Below, piece by piece: positions 1 through 7,275 of a stretch of 19,210 nucleotides of DNA (position 1 is the stretch's first letter; every line of letters starts with the position of its first letter). Below the pieces are notes generated by a model that was not told the origin of the DNA, did not search any database, and saw only the letters and a list, made by a program, of their open reading frames with translations. Origin of the DNA: Clostridia bacterium (lineage in GTDB: Bacteria > Bacillota_A > Clostridia > Christensenellales > Aristaeellaceae); assembly GCA_017481065.1 (NCBI GenBank), contig JAFUPT010000084.1, forward strand, positions 1 through 19,210, written 5' to 3'. The position numbers and the translations under genes are program-made.

Positions 1-127
1 AGAAGGTGCCCAGCTCGTTGATGTCGTAAATTTCGGCGAATTCGTAGCCGAAGCCGAAGGTGCAGGAGGCGGGGATCACGGGATTGTCCAGCTCGATACC
101 GCACAGGGTAACTTTGGTATTTACCAT
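1..127 (-). CDS. pyrD: Dihydroorotate dehydrogenase B, catalytic subunit (partial, N-terminus only)
   Basis: Only the first 42 codons are in the window; the gene continues off the left edge. The visible start reads MVNTKVTLCGIELDNPVIPA followed by SCTFGYGFEF, which matches the N-terminus of class 1B dihydroorotate dehydrogenases (typically NPV-(M/I)-PASGTFGFG). The enzyme is the FMN subunit that oxidises dihydroorotate to orotate in pyrimidine synthesis and passes electrons to PyrK. Its ATG overlaps the end of pyrK by 7 nt (ATGGTAA, 121-127), so the two subunits are translationally coupled, as expected for a 1:1 complex. A Cys stands where many homologues have Gly in the ASGTFG motif. The identity rests on this short stretch plus the pyrK neighbour. 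Confidence 0.88.
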   Translation of the reverse strand, partial: MVNTKVTLCGIELDNPVIPASCTFGFGYEFAEIYDINELGTF

Positions 128-852
128 AAGATCTCCTCCTTCTTCATGACGGGGCCTTCCTTGCAGATGCGCTTGTAGCCGGTGAGGGTCTTGCAGGAGC
201 AGCCCATGCAGGCGCCGAAGCCGCAGCCCATCCGCTCCTCGAAGCTCATCTGGCCGGAGGTGACGGATGCCTTGTAAACCGCCTTCAGCATGGGCTCGGG
301 ACCGCAGGTGCAGAAGTGGGTGTAGTCAAGACCTTCCATGGCATTGGTGACGAAGCCCTTAATGCCATAGCTGCCGTCCACGGTGGTGACGAATACCTTG
401 CAGCCCAGGGCCTTGAATTCCTCTTCGTAGAAGATTTCGGACTGGGTGTTGAAGCCCAGAATCACGGTGACATCCTTGCCCTGCGCCTTAAGTACCTTTG
501 CAAGGTTGTACATGGGGGGCACACCCACACCGCCGCCGATCAGCAGAGGCTTTTCGCCGGTGAGGGACAGGTCGTAGCCGTTGCCCAGGCCGGTAAGGAT
601 GTCCAGTTCGGTACCTTCGCCCATTTCGCTCATCTGCTCGGTACCGCTGCCCACTACCTTGTACACGATGGTGAGAGTCTCGGCATCAAAATCACAGACG
701 GAGATGGGACGGCGCAGGAACTTGCCGGACAGCTGGATGTTCACAAACTGTCCCGGTGAGGTGATGGCGGAGGTGTCGCCGGAGAGCACCATTTTATAGA
801 CGGAATCCGTCAGCGCGTTGTTGCTGAGGATCCGGAAAATGCTTTGTTTCAT
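121..852 (-). CDS. pyrK: Dihydroorotate dehydrogenase B, electron transfer subunit
   Basis: 243-residue FAD and [2Fe-2S] protein that passes electrons from PyrD to NAD+ in the type 1B dihydroorotate dehydrogenase. It has an FAD-binding RRPISVCDF motif, a glycine-rich GGGVGVPPMY nucleotide-binding segment and a CGPEPML motif of the ferredoxin-reductase fold. The C-terminal cluster motif is C-x4-C-x2-C-x11-C (Cys210, 215, 218, 230), the arrangement used by PyrK for its 2Fe-2S centre. The ATG at 852 was chosen because AAGGAGG lies just upstream and the family N-terminus begins there. A longer in-frame reading to 969 runs into a repeat element and is not credible. The stop overlaps the pyrD start by 7 nt. 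The gene is separated from carB by 175 nt, of which 129 nt is the inverted-repeat element. Confidence 0.95.
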   Translation of the reverse strand: MKQSIFRILSNNALTDSVYKMVLSGDTSAITSPGQFVNIQLSGKFLRRPISVCDFDAETLTIVYKVVGSGTEQMSEMGEGTELDILTGLGNGYDLSLTGEKPLLIGGGVGVPPMYNLAKVLKAQGKDVTVILGFNTQSEIFYEEEFKALGCKVFVTTVDGSYGIKGFVTNAMEGLDYTHFCTCGPEPMLKAVYKASVTSGQMSFEERMGCGFGACMGCSCKTLTGYKRICKEGPVMKKEEILW

Positions 853-881
853 GTGTCCTCCTTGGTGGGATGATAATCTGT

Positions 882-1010
882 GTAGGGGAGGGTCTTGACC
901 CTCCCTAAACCCGAAGGTTATTGAGCAGAACAACGGAAAGGGGGAAGCGTTGGGTTGTGGTAAGTGCAATGTAAAATTTACGTGGAGGGAGGGTCAAGAC
1001 CCTCCCCTAC
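882..1010. mobile_element. MITE-like element with nested palindromic ends
   Basis: A 129-bp stretch between carB and pyrK is bounded by near-identical inverted arms of 25 bp (882-906 and 986-1010). Each arm is itself a palindrome: GGGAGGGTC, TT, GACCCTCCC. No transposase is encoded and no clear target-site duplication is visible. Short intergenic repeats with GTAGGGG...CCCCTAC ends are, to my knowledge, frequent in gut Clostridia genomes; that is from memory, not a search. Without the element the carB-pyrK gap would be about 46 nt. In operon RNA each arm can fold alone (9-bp stem, 2-nt loop) or the arms can pair with each other, so it may affect passage from carB to pyrK. Confidence 0.7.
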
Positions 1011-1027
1011 GGTTTACGGTTGTTCCC

Positions 1028-4000
1028 TTACGCATCAATGGTGGAAATGGTCAGCGTGGTTTCTTCCAGCACGTCCAGCAGGGCCTTGACGGTGTCCAGG
1101 GCGGTGAAGAGGGTCACGTTGTTCTCGGTGGAGATCTGACGGATCTCCAGGCCGTCCCGCTCGTTGGCGCTGGGGTCCTTGGTGTTGATGACGTAGGCGA
1201 TGTGGCCCTGGCGCAGTGCGTTGGGGATCTCGTCGCTGCCGTCGCTGATCTTGGCCAGAGCGTGGGTGCGGATGCCGTTGGCCTTCAGGAACATGGCGGT
1301 ACCCACGGTGGCCTCGATGTTGAAGCCCAGGTTGTAGAACCGGCGAATCAGGGGCAGAGCCTCTTCCTTGTCCTTGTTGGCGATGGTGGCCAGCACGGTG
1401 CCGTAGTTCTGCAGATGCATGCCGGAGGCCTGCAGGGCCTTATACAGGGCGCGGGTCATGGTGCGGTCGTAGCCGATGGCTTCGCCAGTGGACTTCATTT
1501 CGGGGGACAGGTAAGCATCCAGACCACGGATCTTATTGAAGGAGAAGACAGGAGCCTTGACATACCAGCGGTCCTTCTCGGTGGGGTAGATATCGAAGAT
1601 GCCCTGCTCCTTGAGGGACTTGCCGAGGATTACGTTGGTGGCGATGTCCGCCAGGGAATAGCCGGTGGCCTTGGAGAGGAAGGGCACGGTGCGGCTGGAG
1701 CGGGGGTTTACTTCGATGATGAACACATTGTCCTGCTTATCCACGATGAACTGGATGTTGTAAAGGCCCACGATGCCCAGGCCCAGGCCCAGCTTCTTGG
1801 AATAATCCAGGATGGTGCCCTTCACCTTGTTCGAGATGGAGAAGGAGGGATATACGGAGATGGAGTCGCCGGAATGGATGCCGGTGCGCTCCACCCGTTC
1901 CATGATGCCGGGACCGAATACATCCCGTCCGTCGCAGATGGCGTCCACTTCCACTTCCTTGCCGAGGATATAGTGGTCCACCAGCACGGGCTTGTCGGCG
2001 TCGATCTCTACGGCGGTCTTCAGGTAGTGGCGCAGCTGCTCCTCATTGGATACGATCTGCATGGCGCGGCCGCCGAGCACGAAGCTGGGGCGCACCAGAA
2101 CCGGGTAGCCGATCTCCTCGGCAGTCTTTACGCCGTCCTCAATGTTGGTCACAGCGCGGCCGGCGGACTGGGGAATCTTGAGCTCCTCGAGGATCTTTTC
2201 AAATACATCTCTGTCCTCGGCGCGGTTGATGGCGTTCACATCCGTGCCGATGATTTCCACGCCCCGGTCGTAGAGGGGCTGGGCGAGGTTGATGGCGGTC
2301 TGTCCGCCCAGGGAAGCGATCACTTCGTTGGCGCCTTCATACAGCAGGATGTTCATAACATCCTCGGTGGTGAGGGGCTCGAAGTAGAGCTTATCGGCGG
2401 TGGTATAGTCGGTGGATACGGTTTCGGGGTTGTTGTTGATGATGATTGCTTCGTAGCCTGCCTTGCGGATGGTGGTTACGGCGTGCACGGTGGAATAGTC
2501 AAATTCCACGCCCTGGCCGATGCGGATGGGGCCTGCGCCGAGCACGACGGTCTTCTTCCGGTCGGTGATGATGGACTGGTTCTCGCCCGCGTAGCTGGAA
2601 TAGAAGTACGGGATATAGGCGTTGGTATGGCAGGTATCCACCATGCGGTATACGGGCATGATGTCCTGCTCGCGGCGGAGGTTGAACACTTCCATCTCCG
2701 GCACATTCCACAGCTTTGCGATGAACTTATCGCCGAAGCCCAGCTTCTTCGCGCCCTTGAGCGTTTCCACATCCATGGGCTTGGCAGCAAGAACCTTTTC
2801 ATAATCGGTGATGCGCTGGATGGCCTCGAGGAAGTAGGGCGTGATCCTGGTAATTTCATACAGCTTTTCCACGCTCACGCCGATGCGCAGGGCCTGGGCG
2901 ACTGCATAGATGCTGTCATCGCGGAATACGGCGAGGTACTCCAGCAGTTCTTCTGCAGTCTTATCATCAAACTTCGCCATGTGGAAGTGGCACACGCCGA
3001 TTTCGAGGGAACGCACGCCCTTGAGCAGGGCTTCCTCCAGGGTGGAGCCGATGCCCATTACTTCGCCGGTGGCCTTCATCTGGGTGCCCAGCTTGTTGTT
3101 GGCGGAGGTGAACTTATCAAAGGGGAAGCGCGGCAGCTTGGCCACGATGTAGTCCAGGCGCGGCTCGAAGGCGGCGTTGGTGTTGGCGATCTGGATGTCC
3201 TCCAGCAGCATGCCCACGGCGATCTTGGCGGTCACCCGTGCAATCGGGTAGCCGCTGGCCTTGGAGGCCAGTGCGGAGGAGCGGGACACGCGGGGATTTA
3301 CCTCGATCAGGAAATATTCGCTGGAATTGGGGTTCAGCGCGAACTGCACATTGCAGCCGCCCTCGATCTTGAGCGCCTTGATGATCTTGATGGCGGAATC
3401 ATTGAGCATCTTCAGATCATGGTCGTTCAAGGTGAGGATGGGGGCAACAACGTTGGAGTCGCCGGTGTGCACGCCCACGGGATCGATGTTTTCCATGCCG
3501 CAGATGGTGATGGCGTGGTCGGCGCTGTCGCGCATGACCTCGAATTCGATCTCCTTATAGCCCTTCACGCTCTTCTCGATCAGCACCTGGTGCACGGGAG
3601 AGAGGCGGAAGGCGTTCACTGCGGTTTCAATCAGTTCTTCCTCATTGTAGGCAAAGCCGCCGCCGGTGCCGCCGAGGGTGAATGCGGGGCGCAGCACCAC
3701 CGGGTAGCCGATCTTCCGGGCAGCTTCCACGGCTTCCTCGATGGAATAGGTGATCTGGGAGGGAATGACGGGCTCGCCGATCTCCTCACACAGCTCCTTG
3801 AAGAGCTCGCGGTCCTCGGCGCGCTCGATGGAGCGGCTGCTGGTGCCCAGCAGTTCCACGCGGCACTCCTTCAAAATGCCCTTCTTTTCCAGCTGCATGG
3901 CAAGGTTCAGGCCGGTCTGGCCGCCGATGCCGGGAATAATGGCGTCCGGGCGCTCATAGCGCAGGATGCGGGCCACATATTCCAGGGTGAGGGGCTCCAT

Positions 4001-4195
4001 ATACACCTTGTCGGCGATGGTGGTATCGGTCATAATGGTTGCGGGGTTGGAGTTTACGAGCACAACCTCATAGCCCTCTTCTTTCAGGGCGAGGCAGGCC
4101 TGGGTGCCGGCATAGTCAAATTCAGCCGCCTGGCCGATGACGATGGGGCCGGAACCGATGATCATAATTTTTTTCAGATCCGTTCTCTTGGACAT
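1028..4195 (-). CDS. carB: Carbamoyl-phosphate synthase large subunit
   Basis: 1055 residues, close to the usual ~1070, with the family's internally duplicated layout. The N-terminal half opens with KIMIIGSGPIVIGQAAEFDY and the second half (about residue 548) with KKTVVLGAGPIRIGQGVEFDY. Each half has an ATP-grasp domain ending in EVNPRVSRSSALASKASGY and EVNPRSSRTVPFLSKATGY. The last ~120 residues form the MGS-like allosteric domain (NLGFNIEATVGTAMFLKANG). The enzyme makes carbamoyl phosphate from bicarbonate, ammonia from the CarA glutaminase, and two ATP, for pyrimidines and arginine. GGAGG lies upstream of the ATG at 4195. It starts 30 nt after the pyrC stop. The CarA partner is not present next to it, which is unusual. 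A long open frame on the opposite strand is a composition shadow. Confidence 0.98.
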   Translation of the reverse strand: MSKRTDLKKIMIIGSGPIVIGQAAEFDYAGTQACLALKEEGYEVVLVNSNPATIMTDTTIADKVYMEPLTLEYVARILRYERPDAIIPGIGGQTGLNLAMQLEKKGILKECRVELLGTSSRSIERAEDRELFKELCEEIGEPVIPSQITYSIEEAVEAARKIGYPVVLRPAFTLGGTGGGFAYNEEELIETAVNAFRLSPVHQVLIEKSVKGYKEIEFEVMRDSADHAITICGMENIDPVGVHTGDSNVVAPILTLNDHDLKMLNDSAIKIIKALKIEGGCNVQFALNPNSSEYFLIEVNPRVSRSSALASKASGYPIARVTAKIAVGMLLEDIQIANTNAAFEPRLDYIVAKLPRFPFDKFTSANNKLGTQMKATGEVMGIGSTLEEALLKGVRSLEIGVCHFHMAKFDDKTAEELLEYLAVFRDDSIYAVAQALRIGVSVEKLYEITRITPYFLEAIQRITDYEKVLAAKPMDVETLKGAKKLGFGDKFIAKLWNVPEMEVFNLRREQDIMPVYRMVDTCHTNAYIPYFYSSYAGENQSIITDRKKTVVLGAGPIRIGQGVEFDYSTVHAVTTIRKAGYEAIIINNNPETVSTDYTTADKLYFEPLTTEDVMNILLYEGANEVIASLGGQTAINLAQPLYDRGVEIIGTDVNAINRAEDRDVFEKILEELKIPQSAGRAVTNIEDGVKTAEEIGYPVLVRPSFVLGGRAMQIVSNEEQLRHYLKTAVEIDADKPVLVDHYILGKEVEVDAICDGRDVFGPGIMERVERTGIHSGDSISVYPSFSISNKVKGTILDYSKKLGLGLGIVGLYNIQFIVDKQDNVFIIEVNPRSSRTVPFLSKATGYSLADIATNVILGKSLKEQGIFDIYPTEKDRWYVKAPVFSFNKIRGLDAYLSPEMKSTGEAIGYDRTMTRALYKALQASGMHLQNYGTVLATIANKDKEEALPLIRRFYNLGFNIEATVGTAMFLKANGIRTHALAKISDGSDEIPNALRQGHIAYVINTKDPSANERDGLEIRQISTENNVTLFTALDTVKALLDVLEETTLTISTIDA

Positions 4196-4225
4196 TTTCT
4201 CTTTCCTCCGCTTTCGTTTTGTTGC

Positions 4226-5443
4226 TTACTTTGAGATATAGGCGATTTCATCCCCGGCAGAGGTTGCGATGCACCTGCCGAGCACATGGTCGCCCGCAAA
4301 CGGCGTGCTCCTGCCCATGGACAGGAAATCCGCCGGGTCGATGGCATATTCCGCTTCGAGGTCAAAGGCGGTAAAGCCGGGATCGCCCGCAATGCCGAAG
4401 CGCTTCCGGGGATTGATGCTCATCAGTTCAACCAGCTTTTCAAGGGAAATCGCGCCGGTGCGCACAAGGTTGGTGTAGAGCAGCGGGAAGGCGGTTTCCA
4501 AGCCCACGACGCCCATCAGGCTCTTTTCAAGGCCCCTGCCCTTTTCCTCGGCGGAGTGAGGCGCGTGGTCGGTGGCGATCATATCGATGGTGCCATCGAT
4601 GATGCCGGCGATCAGGGCTTCCTGGTCGGCCCTGCTGCGGATGGGCGGGTTCATCTTGAAGCGGCCATCCTCCTGTAGCATGGAATCATTGAGCAGCAGG
4701 TAGTGGGGGCCGGTTTCGCAGGAAACATCCAGGCCTTCGGCCTTGGCTTTGCGGATGAGCTCCACGCTCTCCTTGGTGGAGATGTGGCATACATGGTAGC
4801 TGCAGCCGGTCTCGCGCACGAGCTCCAGGTCCCGGGCGATGGGCTTCCATTCGGATTCCGAGCAGATGCCCCGGTGGCCGTGGGCGGCGGCATATTCGCC
4901 ATCGTGGATATAGCCGCCGAGAAGCAGGGAATTGTCCTCGCAGTGGGCCACGATCATTTTGCCCAAAGATTTCGCTTTTAGCATAGCCGCGCGCATCATT
5001 TCATCATTCTGCACGCCGCGGCCATCATCCGAGAAGGCGCACACATGGGGAGCCATCGCTTCCATATCGGCAAGCGCCTCGCCCAGCTGGCCCTTCGTGA
5101 TCGCGCCGTAGGGGATCACGCGGATGCAGGCATCCCTCTCAATCGCATCCAGCTGGATCTGCAGGCTTTCCATGCAATCCGGCACGGGGTTCAGGTTCGG
5201 CATGGTGCAAACCGCGGTGTAGCCGCCGCGGGCTGCCGCCGCGCTGCCGCTCTTCATGGTTTCCTTGTAAGAAAAACCCGGCTCGCGGAAGTGCACATGC
5301 ACATCCGCAAAACCGGGCAATACAACTACGGAACCGAGAGACAGCTCGCCATTCACTTCCGCCTTTGCGCCTGCAAAGGTGAAATCACGAACAGTGAAGC
5401 CGCCGTTTTCGAAAACACGCGCATTTTTGATGCAGCATTTCAC
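4226..5443 (-). CDS. pyrC: Dihydroorotase (class I)
   Basis: 405-residue amidohydrolase that cyclises carbamoyl aspartate to dihydroorotate. Zinc-site residues are visible: His49 and His51 in DVHVHFREPG, Asp139/140 in FSDDG, His167 in VAHCED, His220 in VCHIST, and Asp292 in ATDHAPH. The motif GGYTAVCTMPNLNPVPD is typical of the Bacillus-type enzyme. I place the start at GTG 5443, preceded by GAAGGAG about 10 nt upstream. Upstream in-frame ATG readings run through the terminator of the leader and do not match the family. It is the first gene of the operon, directly behind the PyrR-type attenuator, and is followed by carB after 30 nt. pyrB, often upstream, is absent here. Confidence 0.94.
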   Translation of the reverse strand: MKCCIKNARVFENGGFTVRDFTFAGAKAEVNGELSLGSVVVLPGFADVHVHFREPGFSYKETMKSGSAAAARGGYTAVCTMPNLNPVPDCMESLQIQLDAIERDACIRVIPYGAITKGQLGEALADMEAMAPHVCAFSDDGRGVQNDEMMRAAMLKAKSLGKMIVAHCEDNSLLLGGYIHDGEYAAAHGHRGICSESEWKPIARDLELVRETGCSYHVCHISTKESVELIRKAKAEGLDVSCETGPHYLLLNDSMLQEDGRFKMNPPIRSRADQEALIAGIIDGTIDMIATDHAPHSAEEKGRGLEKSLMGVVGLETAFPLLYTNLVRTGAISLEKLVELMSINPRKRFGIAGDPGFTAFDLEAEYAIDPADFLSMGRSTPFAGDHVLGRCIATSAGDEIAYISK

Positions 5444-5475
5444 AGTCGGTTCACTCCTTCCGTCTTTTGCATAAG

Positions 5476-5505
5476 AAAAAACGCCCCTGCGGCCTGGCAA
5501 GAGCG
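5476..5505 (-). terminator. Attenuator terminator in the pyr leader
   Basis: CGCTCTTGC (5505-5497) pairs over nine positions, two of them G-U, with GCAGGGGCG (5490-5482) around a six-nt loop. A run of six T (5481-5476) follows on the transcribed strand. It lies about 30 nt before the pyrC start, so it can only act as a conditional terminator. Its 5' arm is also complementary to the antiterminator segment upstream. Confidence 0.85.
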
Positions 5506-5561
5506 AATTGCATACACAAAATGAACGCAGTGCGTCCACGAAGTATTTATGCTGTTGAGCT

Positions 5562-5597
5562 CGTCTTGCCGGTATCACAGTACCGCTCTTAAAGAAC
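5562..5597 (-). ncRNA. PyrR-binding anti-antiterminator hairpin
   Basis: In the leader RNA a 5-bp stem CGGUA/UACCG (5585-5581 with 5574-5570) closes the hexaloop CUGUGA (5580-5575). This fits the C-N-G-N-G-A loop of known PyrR-binding sites. UUCUUUAA on the 5' side and GGCAAGA on the 3' side form the purine-bulged lower part typical of those sites. The upper stem differs from the Bacillus sequence but keeps pairing, as expected from compensatory change. Confidence 0.78.
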
Positions 5598-5606
5598 GTT
5601 TTAGGT

Positions 5607-5635
5607 ATTTTATCACAGTGCGTGTTTCAAGTCAA
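5607..5635 (-). promoter_or_regulatory. Sigma-A promoter of the pyr operon
   Basis: TTGACT (5635-5630), a 17-nt spacer and TAAAAT (5612-5607) give a near-consensus promoter. Its start point near 5600 is just upstream of the PyrR-binding hairpin. It is back to back with the promoter of the MATE gene. Confidence 0.82.
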
Positions 5636-5699
5636 CGCACATTCCAATTAAGTTTTCTGGAAAAGAATGCGCAGCTTTTTGTATATAACTTGAAGCGCC

Positions 5700-5728
5700 T
5701 TGAACGGATGCATTTCAGATGCTAATAT
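5700..5728 (+). promoter_or_regulatory. Promoter of the MATE gene with overlapping inverted repeat
   Basis: TTGAAC (5700-5705), a 17-nt spacer and TAATAT (5723-5728) form a good sigma-A promoter. A perfect 9-bp inverted repeat, ATGCATTTC (5708-5716) and GAAATGCAT (5736-5744), flanks the -10 box and the expected start site. That is a plausible operator for a dimeric repressor. No regulator gene is adjacent. Confidence 0.65.
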
Positions 5729-5766
5729 GAATAAAGAAATGCATTTATCCGGGAGCTATTTACATT

Positions 5767-7122
5767 ATGAAAGTACGCAACATGACCGAGGGCAGCCCCA
5801 TACGGCTGATCCTTTCCGTGGCCCTGCCGCTGATGCTGGGCAATGTGTTCCAGCAGCTCTACACCGTGGTGGACGCGCAGATTGTGGGCAGCGTGGAGGG
5901 CGTTTCCGCGCTGGCGGCGCTGGGCGCTTCGGATTGGTTCAACTGGCTCTACCTCGGCATCATACAGGGCCTGGCGCAGGGCTTCACCATTCCCATGGCC
6001 CAGGCCTTCGGCGCAAAGGATTATGCCGGGCTGCGCAGGTGCGTGGGCAATTCCATCATCCTGGCGGTTTTGAACGCGCTGGTGATCACGGCAATCGCCC
6101 TTCTCTCCATCAACCCTGTGCTGGGCATCATGGATACGCCGCTGGAAATCCGTCCGCTCTCCACGCGCTACCTCACCGTGCTCTTTGCCGGCTTCCCGGT
6201 GGTGATGGCCTACAACCTGATGGCGGGCATACTGCGCGCGCTGGGCGACGGCCGCTCTCCCCTCTACGCCATGGCGGTGGCCTGCGCGGTGAATATCGGG
6301 CTGGATCTGCTCTTCGTGGCGGCCTTCGGCTGGGGCGTGGAAGGCGCCGCCATCGCCACGGTAATTGCCCAGCTGTGCAGCTGCCTGTTCTGCCTGCTGC
6401 GGCTGAAAAAGCTGGATTTCATCAGGCCCTCCCGGGAAGATTTGAAGATGGACGGCGCGGTTTCCGCAAGGCTGATGAAGCTGGGCCTGCCGGTTGCCGC
6501 CCAGAACGGCACCATCGGCATCGGCGGCATGATCCTGCAGAGCATCGTGAACGGCATGGGCGTAACCTTCATCGCGGGCTACACCGCCACCAACAAGCTC
6601 TACGGCGTGCTGGAGATCGCCGCGATTTCCTATGGCTACGCCATGAGCACCTTCACCGGCCAGAACCTGGGCGCGCGCAAGATACGCCGCATCCACAGGG
6701 GAACCCACGCGGCGGCCATCACCGGCGTGATCACCGCCTGCGTGATCGCGGGATTCATGTTCATCTTCGGGCGGGCGATCACCGGCAGCTTCATCTCAGG
6801 AACGCCCGAGGAAATGGCCGAGGCCGGCCGCATCGCATGGGAATACCTGCAATTGATGAGCATCTGCCTGCCCATACTCTACATCCTGCACATCTACCGC
6901 TCCTCCCTGCAGGGCATGGGGCGCACCTTCATGCCGATGATGTCCGGCATCGCGGAATTCGTGATGCGCACAGGCTCCGCCTTCCTGCTGCCGGGCCTGA
7001 TCGGTTACAGCGGCCTCTTTTGGGCGGAAATCCTCGCTTGGATCGGCGCGGATCTGATCCTCGTCACCAGCTATTACGCCAGCTACGCCCACTTACGGCG
7101 CAGCATACCCGAGGCAATGTAA
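5767..7122 (+). CDS. MATE family multidrug/cation antiporter
   Basis: 451-residue polytopic membrane protein, the usual MATE length (about 12 helices). The N-terminal region MTEGSPIRLILSVALPLMLG followed by NVFQQLYTVVDAQIVGSVEG is characteristic of the MATE efflux family in Clostridia (DinF/MepA-like branch). The two-half architecture is visible in repeated LSVALPLMLGN... and LMKLGLPVAAQNG... starts of each bundle (about residues 16 and 235). Such proteins export drugs, metabolites or cationic toxins using Na+ or H+ gradients; the substrate cannot be read. The ATG at 5767 follows GGGAG by 11 nt. It is a single-gene transcript with its own promoter, possible operator and terminator, divergent from the pyr operon. 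Confidence 0.93.
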   Translation: MKVRNMTEGSPIRLILSVALPLMLGNVFQQLYTVVDAQIVGSVEGVSALAALGASDWFNWLYLGIIQGLAQGFTIPMAQAFGAKDYAGLRRCVGNSIILAVLNALVITAIALLSINPVLGIMDTPLEIRPLSTRYLTVLFAGFPVVMAYNLMAGILRALGDGRSPLYAMAVACAVNIGLDLLFVAAFGWGVEGAAIATVIAQLCSCLFCLLRLKKLDFIRPSREDLKMDGAVSARLMKLGLPVAAQNGTIGIGGMILQSIVNGMGVTFIAGYTATNKLYGVLEIAAISYGYAMSTFTGQNLGARKIRRIHRGTHAAAITGVITACVIAGFMFIFGRAITGSFISGTPEEMAEAGRIAWEYLQLMSICLPILYILHIYRSSLQGMGRTFMPMMSGIAEFVMRTGSAFLLPGLIGYSGLFWAEILAWIGADLILVTSYYASYAHLRRSIPEAM

Positions 7123-7128
7123 ATATAT

Positions 7129-7159
7129 GGCGATCCGGCATCTTCCGGGCCGCCTTTTT
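7129..7159 (+). terminator. Intrinsic terminator after the MATE gene
   Basis: GGCG-AT-CCGG (7129-7138) pairs with CCGG-GC-CGCC (7145-7154) with a short internal mismatch and a small loop. TTTTTG follows. It starts 7 nt after the MATE stop codon. Confidence 0.8.
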
Positions 7160-7235
7160 GTTTCAGATATCCGCCTGCGGGGTATAAATAACCATAGGCA
7201 ATGTTGGAAAAACAACAGTATTCCCCAGCGGGATA

Positions 7236-7244
7236 TGCTATCAT
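7236..7244 (+). promoter_or_regulatory. Possible extended -10 promoter for the Lpd-type gene
   Basis: TGCTATCAT (7236-7244) fits an extended -10 element (TGnTATnAT) about 32 nt upstream of the start codon at 7276. No convincing -35 box is seen at 17 nt, which is tolerable for extended -10 promoters. Low certainty. Confidence 0.4.
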
Positions 7245-7275
7245 CATACCAGCAAAACAGGAGGAGGAAATCCTT

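Larger units (their letters stand above)
5444..5600 (-). promoter_or_regulatory. pyr operon leader (attenuator region)
   Basis: This is the ~157-nt untranslated leader between the pyr promoter and pyrC. It holds three elements that compete for pairing: a PyrR-binding stem-loop (5562-5597), an antiterminator strand (GGCAAG 5570-5565 plus AGC 5561-5559), and an intrinsic terminator (5476-5505). GGCAAG+AGC can pair with GCT+CTTGCC (5504-5496), which is the 5' arm of the terminator. The same GGCAAGA segment forms the 3' base of the PyrR loop. This is the layout known for Bacillus pyr attenuation: UMP-bound PyrR would stabilise the loop and permit termination. The pairing is read directly; PyrR control is inferred, and pyrR is not in the window. 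Confidence 0.82.

Noticed and set aside
853..969. N-terminal extension of pyrK
   Set aside because: The extra residues are encoded by the repeat element and lack family similarity; the ATG at 852 has a strong ribosome site.
950..4234. A 1094-codon open frame on the plus strand opposite carB
   Set aside because: It lies antisense to an unambiguous carB, is very rich in Gly, His, Ala and Asp from codon complementarity, has no ribosome site and begins inside the repeat element. It is a GC-composition shadow.
5444..5578. Longer pyrC reading from 5578
   Set aside because: It would translate the attenuator terminator and has no ribosome site; GTG 5443 fits the family N-terminus.
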